Source: JACNJF01 sp050288105 (GTDB lineage: Bacteria > Pseudomonadota > Gammaproteobacteria > GCA-001735895). From it: 64,000 nt of DNA. The DNA lies in NCBI GenBank assembly GCA_050288105.1, contig JBNKDE010000008.1, positions 124,001 to 188,000 of the forward strand. Reading direction: 5' to 3'. The notes beneath the pieces were generated by a model. The model did no database searches. It saw only the letters and a list, made by a program, of their open reading frames with translations, and had not been told where the DNA came from. The translations under genes were made by a program, and so were the position numbers. Below, piece by piece: positions 42,820 to 51,469 of the stretch. Every line of letters begins with the position of its first letter. Within the stretch, counting starts at the first letter, position 1.

Positions 42820-43557
42820 TCACTGACTGCTGGACGGGTCCAGATAAACGTCAAAACGTATGGTTTTCTCTTTATAACTGATATCAGGCTTTAGCTCATC
42901 TAGAAAAGGTGCGTGTAGTGGGCGTTTAACGACTACGCGTTGCGCTTGTTTTGTTAACGCCAGCTGGAATACCTGCTCAATCGACTGGTTGTGGGTCAGT
43001 TGTTGCAACATCTGCAGGTCTTTGCCTGGACGGGCGTTGGATTTGTGCGCTGGAAACATTGGGTCCAGGTAAAAACAGTCAACATGATGCAGGCTTTCCT
43101 GCATCAAAAAACTGTGGCTATCCATATGCTGTAGCGATAGTTGATGAATTGCCTGTTGAGTGCTTTCCTGTTTAGCGGTAGTTAACAGATAGCTCAGGCA
43201 ATGATAGACCAGTGGATGATATTCCAGCATCAGAATTTTCCTGCCCTGGCAAGCTAGCAGGTAGCTGTCCTTGCCCCAGCCTGCTGTCAGGTCGACCACG
43301 TTCATAATGGAATTTTTCCTGTTACTGCATGCCTTAATCAATCCCTGGTTTTTCTGCTGAGCTCTCCTGTCCAGTTTAGGGTCCAGAAAGGAGTGGGTAA
43401 AGCAGGCGGATTGCCCATTTAAGCTGCTACACAGGGTGATCGCTGCATCATCAATTTGTACCGTAAAGTCCTGTTCAAGCAGAAGTGGTTGTAGAGCTTC
43501 TACTAACTCCCTGGCCTGTGCTTTGTAATAGTGGGCCTGATTCGAGATTTTTAGCAT
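42820..43557 (-). CDS. rsmJ: 16S rRNA (guanine-1516-N2) methyltransferase RsmJ
   Basis: RsmJ methylates G1516 of 16S rRNA. The 245-residue protein has a SAM fold with VVDLTAGWGKDSYLLA (motif I), MLEYHPLVYHCL (motif II) and the family signature YLDPMFPAHKSNARPGKDLQ, in which DPMFP corresponds to the catalytic motif. It is followed seven bases downstream by the end of slyX on the same strand and is convergent with yajQ. Confidence 0.93.
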   Translation of the reverse strand: MLKISNQAHYYKAQARELVEALQPLLLEQDFTVQIDDAAITLCSSLNGQSACFTHSFLDPKLDRRAQQKNQGLIKACSNRKNSIMNVVDLTAGWGKDSYLLACQGRKILMLEYHPLVYHCLSYLLTTAKQESTQQAIHQLSLQHMDSHSFLMQESLHHVDCFYLDPMFPAHKSNARPGKDLQMLQQLTHNQSIEQVFQLALTKQAQRVVVKRPLHAPFLDELKPDISYKEKTIRFDVYLDPSSSQ

Positions 43558-43564
43558 GCTGCGA

Positions 43565-43786
43565 TCAATAATGCGGAGGCTTTTCGTCTAGTGTTGTTTC
43601 ACCCTCGGGTATCATCTTTTTTATTTCCCTGATCTGAGCCTTTAAAAGATCCACCTGCTGAAGCAATATGCTAATCTCCCGATCCTGTCGGGTGATCACG
43701 GTATTCAGTGTTTCAATGGTGTGCTCCTGTTCTGAAAACAGGATCTCCAGATTACTGATACGAGTATTGTGATCGACTGTAGTCAT
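43565..43786 (-). CDS. slyX: SlyX family protein
   Basis: The 73-residue protein is a short coiled coil (ISNLEILFSEQEHTIETLNT) with the family's C-terminal PPHY. Function is unknown. I chose the ATG at 43786, preceded by GGAAAC, because it gives the usual SlyX length (E. coli 72); in-frame ATGs at 43798 and 43825 would extend it without family support. Confidence 0.88.
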   Translation of the reverse strand: MTTVDHNTRISNLEILFSEQEHTIETLNTVITRQDREISILLQQVDLLKAQIREIKKMIPEGETTLDEKPPHY

Positions 43787-43885
43787 ATAGGTTTCCATCT
43801 GAAATAATGCCTGCGGAAAAAACACGGGTAGTTTAATCTAGAAATTTAAATTGTATCAAAACTGGTTCAGTATAGTGTTCTCTTG

Positions 43886-44200
43886 ATGACCGAATTAGTA
43901 TTTATTTTACTGCTGCTCGGCTTGCTCTGGTTATGGCGAGACAGCACCAGTGCGCGCGAAAAAGCGACCAGGTCAGCTCGTGCTGCCTGCCAGCAGATTA
44001 ATGCCCAGTTTCTTGATGAAACTGTGATGATGGTCAAGCTTCGTTTATGTCGCAGGAACACGGGAACTGTGGCATTATGCCGCCTGTATAATTTCGATTT
44101 CACACTGGACGGGGAGCAGCGTAGATCCGGAGTTATACTGATGAAAGCTCAGGTCATCGAGGATATATTGCTCGATATTGATCAGGCTAGGGCCTGCTAA
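43886..44200 (+). CDS. DUF3301 family membrane-anchored protein
   Basis: The 104-residue protein has an N-terminal membrane span (about 3-18, LVFILLLLGLLWLW) followed by RDSTSAREKATRSARAACQ, then a small domain with QFLDETVMMVKLRL and LYNFDFTLDGEQRRSGVILM. This pattern is typical of DUF3301, of unknown function. ATG 43886 is used instead of the TTG just before it. Confidence 0.88.
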   Translation: MTELVFILLLLGLLWLWRDSTSAREKATRSARAACQQINAQFLDETVMMVKLRLCRRNTGTVALCRLYNFDFTLDGEQRRSGVILMKAQVIEDILLDIDQARAC

Positions 44201-44241
44201 CAGGCCTCCATTACAATAGACATAAACGTTTGAGGGTTAAA

Positions 44242-44745
44242 ATGTCAGAGTCGCAGATTCAAACTATTAAAGAAGTTGCAAAAAAACTTGAGAAGGAGGA
44301 TGACCGCCGGGTTCGAGTTTCGCACACTATTAATGAGCTCCTCTCCGAACGCCAGGAAGTACTCACCTGTTTTTGTGAGCTGGCTGCTTTAGAAGCTTCC
44401 GGTGCTCCGCTGGTTGAAATACTGGAGAAGTTAAAAAGATTTAATCAAATGCTGGTTGATTACGCGGCGTTGGGACATTTTGAAATCTATCAACGCATCA
44501 TGGATGGCAAGGAAAGACGCGGTGCAATCAATGCGATTGCCAACGAAACCTATCCAACTATTGTTAGAACTACGGACTTTTTCGTTGAGTTTAATGATAA
44601 GTACGATGGTGCCGATGATGCCGATAGCATTATTCCATTGGCGGATGATTTATCTCTTATCGGCGAGGCGATGGCTTCTCGTATCGAGAAAGAAGATAAA
44701 CTGCTCAGGGAAATGGGCAATCAAATTCTGTTACGCAATAACTAG
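44242..44745 (+). CDS. rsd: Rsd/AlgQ-family regulator of RNA polymerase sigma-70
   Basis: Rsd binds sigma-70 and lowers housekeeping transcription in stationary phase; AlgQ is the Pseudomonas form. The 167-residue all-helical product has the family core LLSERQEVLTCFCELAALE and FNQMLVDYAALGHFEIYQRI. GAGG lies upstream of ATG 44242; the TTG at 44230 is less likely. Its TAG stop overlaps the TAG of the convergent ygdD-like gene within one CTAG tetranucleotide. Confidence 0.85.
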   Translation: MSESQIQTIKEVAKKLEKEDDRRVRVSHTINELLSERQEVLTCFCELAALEASGAPLVEILEKLKRFNQMLVDYAALGHFEIYQRIMDGKERRGAINAIANETYPTIVRTTDFFVEFNDKYDGADDADSIIPLADDLSLIGEAMASRIEKEDKLLREMGNQILLRNN

Positions 44746-45137
44746 GGAGCTTTGTTGATGGCCTGATTTTTTATTACGGCCATCATCCAGCTAAACCAGC
44801 CGATCAAAAATGCCAGCCCTCCAAATGGGGTGATAATCCCGAATCGAGACTGTCCGGTCAGGACTAGTGTATAAAGGCTGGCGCAGAATAGCAGGATACC
44901 CGCGATAAAACAGATTGCGGCAGCACGCATCCATCCATTAAGTGCCTTATCTTCGACCCATAAACCGAGTCCAATTAGGCCGAGCGCATGATAAACCTGA
45001 TATTGTGCCGCTGTTTTCCAGGTTTGCAGCAGTTGTTCCGAAACAATGCTCTGTAGTCCGTGGGCACCAAAAGCGCCTAATGCGACCGCCAGCATCATAA
45101 AGACTATGCCTGTAATGAGTATCTGGCGCGCATTCAT
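44742..45137 (-). CDS. ygdD: DUF423 family inner membrane protein (YgdD-like)
   Basis: The 131-residue protein has four membrane spans and the DUF423 signature LGAFGAHGLQ near the N-terminus, followed by WKTAAQYQVYHALGLIGLGL. The C-terminal FGGLAFLIGWFSWM is also typical. Function unknown. Its start overlaps the stop of the dehydrogenase gene upstream by four bases. Confidence 0.92.
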   Translation of the reverse strand: MNARQILITGIVFMMLAVALGAFGAHGLQSIVSEQLLQTWKTAAQYQVYHALGLIGLGLWVEDKALNGWMRAAAICFIAGILLFCASLYTLVLTGQSRFGIITPFGGLAFLIGWFSWMMAVIKNQAINKAP

Positions 45138-46126
45138 AGATATAGCGATTGAATCTGGCCTGGTTGGTCGAGTTGTCCGTCCAGGTAGGCGGTAATATTA
45201 TCTGCGGTACGATCAACCAGTCTTTGCCGAGCTTCTACTGCGCCCCAGGCGTTGTGGGGCGTGATGATGAGTTGAGGTAGTTGCTGTTGAAGCATTGGGT
45301 CTGTCGGGCAGGGCGGTTCCTGCTGAATGCTGTCGATACCTGCACCGGCAATTTCACCGTTAATCAGGGCTTCAATCAAATCCTGTTCGTTTACGATGCC
45401 ACCTCGAGCCGTATTAATCAGGATCGCTGTGCTTTTCATCTGCTTAAATTGGGCTGCAGCAATCAGGTTTCGGCTCAAGTCCGTCAATGGGCAGTGTATG
45501 CTGATCACATCTGACTGCTTGAGGATTTTGGATAATGGCAGTCTGTCAGCTGATTGCTGAGCAGCGCCGGTCAGGCTTTGTGCAATGTACACCTGCATTT
45601 CAAACGCCAGCGCGATTTTTTGCACCGCTTTGGCAATGTGCCCATAGCCAATTATGCCCAGAGTTTTGCCTTTTAACTCGTGTATAGGGTGGTTTAGCAA
45701 ACAGAATTGATCCTGTGCCTGCCACTTGCCCCGCCTGATATCCTGCTGGTAGCTGAGAAAATGGGTATACAGCGCGAGTATCAACATGAAAACATGCTGG
45801 CTGACCGCAGCTGCAGAGTAGTCCTTAACATTGCAGACCTTGATGCCCAGTTCATTTGCGACCTTCAGGTCAACGTTATTGGTGCCGGTCGCTATCACGC
45901 AGATTAACTTAAGCCTGTGCAGCTGGCGCAGTGTGTTTTCAGCCAGTATGACCTTATTCACGATGATAATTTCGGCATCTCGGGCATGCTCCAGGACCTG
46001 CTCCTGGGTGCTGCTGTCGTAGCTCCTGAATTGTGTTAACCGCTGAAGGGGTGAGAGATCCAGATCTTGTAAATCCAGGCTCAAACGATCCAGAAACACG
46101 CAGACCGGGCTTTGATCAGTTGCCAT
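45134..46126 (-). CDS. D-2-hydroxyacid dehydrogenase (glycerate dehydrogenase-like)
   Basis: The 330-residue protein is an NAD-dependent 2-hydroxyacid dehydrogenase. The nucleotide-binding site is LGIIGYGHIAKAV. The catalytic Arg, Glu and His are in NTARGGIVNEQDL, AGIDSIQQEPP and ITPHNAWGAVEAR. It most resembles HprA-type hydroxypyruvate/glycerate dehydrogenases, but the substrate is not certain from sequence. It lies between the parvulin gene and ygdD on the minus strand. Confidence 0.88.
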   Translation of the reverse strand: MATDQSPVCVFLDRLSLDLQDLDLSPLQRLTQFRSYDSSTQEQVLEHARDAEIIIVNKVILAENTLRQLHRLKLICVIATGTNNVDLKVANELGIKVCNVKDYSAAAVSQHVFMLILALYTHFLSYQQDIRRGKWQAQDQFCLLNHPIHELKGKTLGIIGYGHIAKAVQKIALAFEMQVYIAQSLTGAAQQSADRLPLSKILKQSDVISIHCPLTDLSRNLIAAAQFKQMKSTAILINTARGGIVNEQDLIEALINGEIAGAGIDSIQQEPPCPTDPMLQQQLPQLIITPHNAWGAVEARQRLVDRTADNITAYLDGQLDQPGQIQSLYL

Positions 46127-46137
46127 TTCGAATCGGA

Positions 46138-46935
46138 TTATTTCGGGTTAAATTCAACTTTGGATTTATCGTGCAAAGTTTTCATCATGTTACGGATACT
46201 TTCAGCAGCAATCGTCGTGCGGATTTGTTCCTTCACAGTATCAAAAGCCGGAGGCTCTGTTTTACGTGTTTCATTTAGCAGGATGACATGCCAGCCGAAC
46301 TGGGTCTGCACTGGATCAGTGGAGTGATTTCCGGGTGTTAATTGCTGTGTCGCGGTAGAAAATTCCTCAACCATGTCAGCAGGCTGAAACCAGCCCAGGG
46401 CGCCACCGTTTTTACCACTGGGACCGGTAGATTTTTCTTTTGCCAGGGTAGTAAAGTCAGCACCCTTATCCAGTTGTTTGATCAATTCCCTGGCTTCTGC
46501 TTCTGTCTCTACCAAAATATGGTTGGCGTTGTATTCCAGACCCTGATCAGCCGCTTTATATTGCTCGTCATAACGCTTGAGCAACTCTTCGTCGGTGATT
46601 TCCAGCTGGGACAGAAAGTTGTTCAGATAGTGAGATGCGATCAGGCCTGACGTATTACGTTTGATTTCTAACGCTAACTCCTGGTCCTCCATCATGCCTT
46701 CATTTTTAGCTGCCTGGGCTAACAGTTCAACATTCACCATTTCCATTAAAGCCTGTTGCGGGGATACCTGCTTGTTTTGTTGCTGGATGAAGTGCCTGAC
46801 CTCCTGCATCGAAATATCAACCCCATTGACTCTGGCTAAAATTGGGTTTTCAACCTTTTGTTCTGTCTCTGCTGCGAATAAAGAACTGAAGGATAGGGTG
46901 GATATCAGAATCAGGCTTTGTAATAAATGTTTCAT
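46138..46935 (-). CDS. Secreted parvulin-type peptidyl-prolyl isomerase
   Basis: The 265-residue protein has a signal peptide (MKHLLQSLILISTLSFSSLF), a helical N-terminal chaperone part (about 30-125) and a parvulin domain (about 130-225). Domain landmarks are ANHILVETEAEARELIKQL, GGALGWFQPADMVEEF and FGWHVILLNE. It probably folds secreted proteins in the periplasm, like PpiC/SurA/PrsA family members. ATG 46935 is preferred because it starts the signal peptide. Confidence 0.9.
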   Translation of the reverse strand: MKHLLQSLILISTLSFSSLFAAETEQKVENPILARVNGVDISMQEVRHFIQQQNKQVSPQQALMEMVNVELLAQAAKNEGMMEDQELALEIKRNTSGLIASHYLNNFLSQLEITDEELLKRYDEQYKAADQGLEYNANHILVETEAEARELIKQLDKGADFTTLAKEKSTGPSGKNGGALGWFQPADMVEEFSTATQQLTPGNHSTDPVQTQFGWHVILLNETRKTEPPAFDTVKEQIRTTIAAESIRNMMKTLHDKSKVEFNPK

Positions 46936-46989
46936 GTTGGGTCTCTTTATAATGAGGGGATGCATAGATGGACTAGAGTGTTTATGGTT

Positions 46990-47289
46990 TCAGGGTAGTG
47001 CCTGTATATAAGGTTTAACTTCAACCGACTGGTACACAGATGCCTGGATATAGGGATCTTCGCTTGCCCATTGCTGAGCCTGTTCCAGCGAATCAAACTC
47101 AGCGATGATCAGACTGCCGCTGAAACCCGCTTCACCTGGGTCAGCGCTATCGATCGCGGGGTTTGGGCCAGCTATGATCAAACGTCCTTCCGACTGCAAC
47201 TGTTTGAGTCGCTTAACATGGTCAGGCCTTACAGCCATCCGTTTTTCCAGACTGTCAGGATAATCGGTGCCTACGATGGTGTATAACAT
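46990..47289 (-). CDS. yciI: YciI-like protein
   Basis: The 99-residue protein has the YciI/YCII alpha-beta fold. Conserved segments are MLYTIVGTDYPDSLEKR, HVKRLKQLQSEGRLIIAGP and DSLEQAQQWASEDPY. YciI has a His-Asp active-site-like pair, but its reaction is unknown. It starts two bases after yciB, the usual neighbour. Confidence 0.92.
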   Translation of the reverse strand: MLYTIVGTDYPDSLEKRMAVRPDHVKRLKQLQSEGRLIIAGPNPAIDSADPGEAGFSGSLIIAEFDSLEQAQQWASEDPYIQASVYQSVEVKPYIQALP

Positions 47290-47291
47290 AA

Positions 47292-47939
47292 TCAGCTGTC
47301 CTCTTTCTCTGTGGTTTTGCTGCTGGTTTCACTGGGGATGTATTTGGCAAGGTAAAAGGCCTGACCAACAACAAATAACAAGGTTAACCCCATTAAGCCA
47401 AATAATTTGAAATCAACCCAGATATCTTCGCTGAAATTAAAAGCGACCAGCAGATTAGCAATGCCGGAAAAGATAAAGAAATAAACCCAGGCCAGGTTAA
47501 GGCGTTTCCAGACCGCTGTATCGGGTATGTCGAGGGCATGACTCATCATACGTTGAACGAGTGGTTTTTGACCGATGAACTGACTTCCCAGGAAAACCAC
47601 GGCAAACAACCAGTTGATTGCTGTGGGTTTCCACTTGATAAACACAGGGTCCTTTAATAATAAGGTTGCACCCCCGAAAACGATTAACAGAAGCAGGGTA
47701 ATAATGTGCATTTTTTCAACTCGCTTGCTGATGATGGCCGTGAGAGCGACTTGTACGAAAGTGGCCACAATGGCTGTGAGCGTGGCGAGATAGATGGCGT
47801 GTTTGGACTCGCCCGGTTCCAGCCCCATGAATGGGAATAGCGAGTTGATGGACAGTACCAGTTCATCAGGTAAATCGAGGTAGAACTTGTAGATAATAAA
47901 AAACAGCAGAATTGGGAAAAAATCGAAAAGTTGTTTCAT
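47292..47939 (-). CDS. yciB: Inner membrane septation/intermembrane protein YciB
   Basis: The 215-residue protein has about five membrane spans and the family N-terminus MKQLFDFFPILLFFIIYKF, with a later KWKPTAINWLFAVVFLGSQF. YciB affects septation and envelope synthesis in enterics. It is longer than E. coli YciB (179) through an extra segment after the first span (about 27-45). It forms a two-gene unit with yciI. Confidence 0.94.
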   Translation of the reverse strand: MKQLFDFFPILLFFIIYKFYLDLPDELVLSINSLFPFMGLEPGESKHAIYLATLTAIVATFVQVALTAIISKRVEKMHIITLLLLIVFGGATLLLKDPVFIKWKPTAINWLFAVVFLGSQFIGQKPLVQRMMSHALDIPDTAVWKRLNLAWVYFFIFSGIANLLVAFNFSEDIWVDFKLFGLMGLTLLFVVGQAFYLAKYIPSETSSKTTEKEDS

Positions 47940-48388
47940 GGGTGTTTAGTGATCAAGATGGACGCGGAAGCATACCACATAATTTCCGCAGGTTTGATGA
48001 CTGTCTGCAACACACGATTTTTGCGCCAAATTCTACTGAATATCTACTGCTTTAATACCCCCTTAGGTAGAATTCAAAGTAAATTTTCCAGCCTATCAAG
48101 AGCATAGCAATGATTTAATTGTGGTTTTTATGTCGTATGTTCGATGCGAAAACTACAAAATAATCACCCTTAGTGCTAAATACTGTTGTTATTTAGCAAC
48201 TGATTTGGATTTTTCCGGCCTGATATCGGAATAAAAACGAACCAGTTCACATGAAATGTTGTTTTTTTGTATATTGGGTGTTGCAAAAAACAAAACATTG
48301 TGTATAGTCACGCCTGTCGGTTGGTTTTGATGCCAACACGAAAGTAAATATATTTATTTTTTTCCAATAATATTGAGGGTATTTCTTC
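47940..48388. other. Long AT-rich intergenic region upstream of the porin gene
   Basis: These 449 bases between divergent yciB and the porin gene contain no credible coding frame. They include T- and A-runs and a good promoter for the porin gene at 48281-48308. The length and AT-richness suggest binding of regulators or nucleoid proteins, as for other porin genes, but I cannot assign an operator. Confidence 0.55.
48281..48308 (+). promoter_or_regulatory. Sigma-70 promoter for the porin gene
   Basis: TTGCAA (48281-48286) and TATAGT (48303-48308) are 16 bases apart. Transcription would start near 48315 and give a leader of about 75 bases. The coding bias of the gene that follows suggests high expression, which fits a good promoter. 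Confidence 0.6.
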
Positions 48389-49288
48389 ATGAAAAAATTA
48401 GTAATCGCTACTGCTGTTGCTTCTGCTTTAATGGCTGGTGCAGCTGCTGCTGACACTACTGTTTATGGTCGTCTGAACATCTCTTACACTATGGATGATG
48501 ACGGTGCAGGCACTGAAACTGCTGGTCTGCAAAACGAAGCTTCTCGCTTTGGTATGAAAGGTTCTGAAGATCTGGGTAATGGCATGTCAGCTGTATACCA
48601 GATCGAATATGGTGTTTCTGCTGAAACTCAAGGTTCAAATGCTAGCCTGCGTGTTGGTATGGTTGGTCTGAAAGGTGATTTCGGTACTTTCGCAATGGGT
48701 ACTATGTGGACTCCTTCTTACCTGCTGGTTCGTGGCAATGCTGATCCTTTCAACGCTATCGGCGCTAACGTATACGCTGGTAACTTCCCAGCTGCTACTC
48801 GTGCTCCAGATGCGGTTGCATACATCAACAAATTCGGTGATGTTGATTTTGCTGCTGCAATTGTTACTTCTGATGCAACTGATGATGCCCAAGACGCTTT
48901 CGATATTGCTGTAAGTATCCCAGTAGGTCCAGTTACAGTTGGTATAGCTGCTGCCGATATCAAAGATAAGCTGGCAACAGCTTTAGGTACTGCAGAGCAT
49001 TCTCCTACTGCAGTAAGCGTAAAATATGCTGGTGGTGCGTTCTCTGCTTCAGCAGTAATGCTTGACACAGATAATGCTGCTGGTGATACATGGACTTCTG
49101 TTACTGTTGCTTTCGACATGACTGCCAAGAACACTATCACTCTGCAAATGGAAGATGACGAAAACGATACTGGCACTAACGTAGGTATCTCTCACGCTCT
49201 GAGCAAGCGCACTACTGCTTTCCTGGAAATCCAATCTGGCGATCTGGACGGCGACGAGACTGCAATTTCTCTGAAGCACAACTTCTAA
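48389..49288 (+). CDS. General (gram-negative) trimeric-type porin
   Basis: The 299-residue protein has a signal peptide (MKKLVIATAVASALMAGAAA, cut before DTTVYGRLN) and a 16-strand-porin-like body. Typical features are SRFGMKGSEDLGNGMSAVYQ, VGLKGDFGTFAMGTMWTP and an aromatic C-terminus (LKHNF). It should form diffusion channels in the outer membrane. Codon use is strikingly uniform (CTG, GCT, GGT, ACT), unlike neighbours, which marks it as highly expressed. It has its own promoter and terminator. Confidence 0.93.
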   Translation: MKKLVIATAVASALMAGAAAADTTVYGRLNISYTMDDDGAGTETAGLQNEASRFGMKGSEDLGNGMSAVYQIEYGVSAETQGSNASLRVGMVGLKGDFGTFAMGTMWTPSYLLVRGNADPFNAIGANVYAGNFPAATRAPDAVAYINKFGDVDFAAAIVTSDATDDAQDAFDIAVSIPVGPVTVGIAAADIKDKLATALGTAEHSPTAVSVKYAGGAFSASAVMLDTDNAAGDTWTSVTVAFDMTAKNTITLQMEDDENDTGTNVGISHALSKRTTAFLEIQSGDLDGDETAISLKHNF

Positions 49289-49318
49289 TTTAAGTTTCAC
49301 TTAAATAGCAAGTTAAGA

Positions 49319-49342
49319 GGGCACCCATTGGGTGCCCTTTTT
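49319..49342 (+). terminator. Intrinsic terminator of the porin gene
   Basis: An 8-bp GC stem (GGGCACCC at 49319-49326 with GGGTGCCC at 49330-49337) with a 3-base loop is followed by five T residues, 30 bases after the porin stop codon. Confidence 0.95.
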
Positions 49343-49410
49343 AGTGAAAGAACATAAAATAAATTCTGAAATTAGACTCCATTTAAATATCATTAGCTTG
49401 CACTCAAAAT

Positions 49411-50034
49411 ATGGCTCAATTTTTCGAAATCCACCCACAAAATCCGCAGAAAAGATTAATCCAGCAAACCGTGCGGATTATCGACGAGGGTGGTTTGATT
49501 ATCTACCCCACGGATTCCAGTTATGCACTGGGTTGTCATATCGGAGATAAGTCCGCCATGGAGAGGATTCAGCGGATACGCAAGCTGGATAGCAAGCACC
49601 ATTTCACTTTGGTCTGTAGCGACCTGTCTGAGATAGGTACCTATGCGAAGGTTGATAACTCTTCGTATCGATTGATGAAGACCCTGGCACCTGGGCCTTA
49701 TACCTTTTTACTCAAGGCCACTTCAGAGGTGCCGCGTCGACTGATGAACCCAAAACGTAAAACCATCGGTGTGCGAGTTCCTGACAACATTATTACGCGA
49801 GCTATCCTGGAGGAACTCGGGCAGCCCATTATGAGCAGCACACTCATTGAGCCAGGTGCTAAAGATGCCATGGACGATGCCGAGGCCATTCGTGATCGAT
49901 TTGAAAAGCATGTCGATTTGATCATCGATGGGGGAGCCTGTGGAATTGAACCCACGACGGTCATTAACCTGATCGACGGTAACCCCGAGGTATTAAGATA
50001 TGGCAAAGGCGATGCTGAATTCCTGGACTATTGA
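49411..50034 (+). CDS. yciO: YciO (Sua5/TsaC-family) protein
   Basis: The 207-residue protein is very like E. coli YciO: N-terminus MAQFFEIHPQNPQKRLIQQT, YPTDSSYALGCHIGDKSAME, and RKTIGVRVPDN. It belongs to the YrdC fold of L-threonylcarbamoyladenylate synthases, used for t6A in tRNA, though YciO itself acts poorly if at all in that step. It lies upstream of trpS and scpAB, with a palindromic repeat in between. Confidence 0.93.
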   Translation: MAQFFEIHPQNPQKRLIQQTVRIIDEGGLIIYPTDSSYALGCHIGDKSAMERIQRIRKLDSKHHFTLVCSDLSEIGTYAKVDNSSYRLMKTLAPGPYTFLLKATSEVPRRLMNPKRKTIGVRVPDNIITRAILEELGQPIMSSTLIEPGAKDAMDDAEAIRDRFEKHVDLIIDGGACGIEPTTVINLIDGNPEVLRYGKGDAEFLDY

Positions 50035-50047
50035 TCCACAAAATATC

Positions 50048-50124
50048 TAACCACAGAGGGCACAGAGGGAAAAGCATTTTATCTATTTTTTTCTTCTCTG
50101 TGTGCTCTGTGCTCTCTGTGGTTA
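50048..50124. repeat. Imperfect palindromic intergenic repeat
   Basis: TAACCACAGAG at 50048-50058 is perfectly complementary to CTCTGTGGTTA at 50114-50124. The match continues inwards to about 19-20 bp per arm with one mismatch, as both arms repeat the unit CACAGAG. The loop is A/T-rich. It lies between yciO and trpS in non-coding DNA. Similar CACAGAG-type palindromes occur as dispersed repeats in other bacteria, in my recollection. Confidence 0.65.
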
Positions 50125-50216
50125 ATGTTTTTTGCGTTAATCGTTTTCAGTTAAGTCGATATTTACTAGCTAGATGCTTATAATGCCGACTGTTTATAAC
50201 CTTCAGGAAAATCTTT

Positions 50217-51434
50217 TTGAACACCTCAGTTAGTCAGAATCAACGTGTGCTTTCGGGCATGCGTCCTACCGGTTTATTGCATCTTGGTCATTATCATGGC
50301 GTGCTAAAAAACTGGATTGAATTGCAGCACAGTTATGAATGCTTCTTTTTTGTGGCTGACTGGCATGCATTAACAACCCACTATGAGAACCCATCCAACA
50401 TCGCTCAAAGCAGTATCGATCTGGTTATTGACTGGTTGGCTGCGGGCGTAAACCCAGGAAGCTCTACTATTTTTATCCAGTCGCGGGTTCCCGAGCATGC
50501 TGAACTGCATACCCTGTTATCAATGATCACTCCTTTAGGCTGGCTTGAGCGGGTTCCCAGTTATAAGGATCAACAGGAACGATTAAAGGATCGAGATCTC
50601 AGCACCTATGGCTTTCTGGGTTACCCACTATTGCAGAGCGCTGATATCCTGATGTACCGCGCCGGACATGTACCGGTGGGTGAAGATCAGGTTGCCCATG
50701 TCGAACTGACTCGCGAGGTTGCCAGGCGTTTTAATCACCTCTACGGCAAGGAAGCTGATTTTGAAGAGAAGGCTCAAACCGCAATCAAAAAGATGGGAAA
50801 GAAAAATGCCAAAATCTACAATGATTTGCTGAAACGCTATCAGGAGCAGGGTGACGCGGAAGCGCTATCAATAGGGCAGGCGCTTCTCGATTCACAGCAG
50901 AACATCAGTATCGGCGACAAAGAGCGTTTACAGGGCTACCTTGAAGGTGGTGGCCGTATCATTTTGCCTGAGCCACAGGCATTATTAACACGGGCATCCA
51001 AAATGCCGGGGCTGGACGGGCAGAAGATGTCCAAATCCTATAATAATACGATTGCGTTACGCGAATCGCCTGAGCAGATCGAAAAGAAAGTAAAAACCAT
51101 GCCCACTGATCCGGCGCGTGTTCGACGTACCGATGCAGGGAATCCAGAAAAATGTCCAGTCTGGGAATTACACCAGGTGTATTCTTCAGAAGATTTAAAA
51201 GCGTCTGTCGTTGAAGGCTGTACGACGGCGAATATTGGTTGTATAGATTGCAAGCAGCATATTATCGACAGCATCAAGGCTGAATTAATGCCTATGCAAA
51301 AGCGCGCTCTGGATTACCTGGATGATATTACCAGTGTAGAGAATATCATCAATGAAGGCTGTGAAGCCGCCAGAGATGTTGCGCGCGATACTATGGAAGA
51401 GGTGCGTAAATCAATGGGTTTAACCTTGCGTTAG
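50217..51434 (+). CDS. trpS: Tryptophanyl-tRNA synthetase
   Basis: This class I synthetase charges tRNA-Trp. The 405-residue product has the HIGH-like motif in GLLHLGHYHG and KMSKS in GQKMSKSYNNT. It is the longer form with an insertion (about 175-235) between these motifs. The start is TTG at 50217, with AGGA about ten bases upstream, because no ATG lies before the first conserved segment RVLSGMRPTG. Confidence 0.95.
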   Translation: MNTSVSQNQRVLSGMRPTGLLHLGHYHGVLKNWIELQHSYECFFFVADWHALTTHYENPSNIAQSSIDLVIDWLAAGVNPGSSTIFIQSRVPEHAELHTLLSMITPLGWLERVPSYKDQQERLKDRDLSTYGFLGYPLLQSADILMYRAGHVPVGEDQVAHVELTREVARRFNHLYGKEADFEEKAQTAIKKMGKKNAKIYNDLLKRYQEQGDAEALSIGQALLDSQQNISIGDKERLQGYLEGGGRIILPEPQALLTRASKMPGLDGQKMSKSYNNTIALRESPEQIEKKVKTMPTDPARVRRTDAGNPEKCPVWELHQVYSSEDLKASVVEGCTTANIGCIDCKQHIIDSIKAELMPMQKRALDYLDDITSVENIINEGCEAARDVARDTMEEVRKSMGLTLR

Positions 51435-51469
51435 TGCATGAGTAAAACCGCTAAATTCCATGGGAAAAC

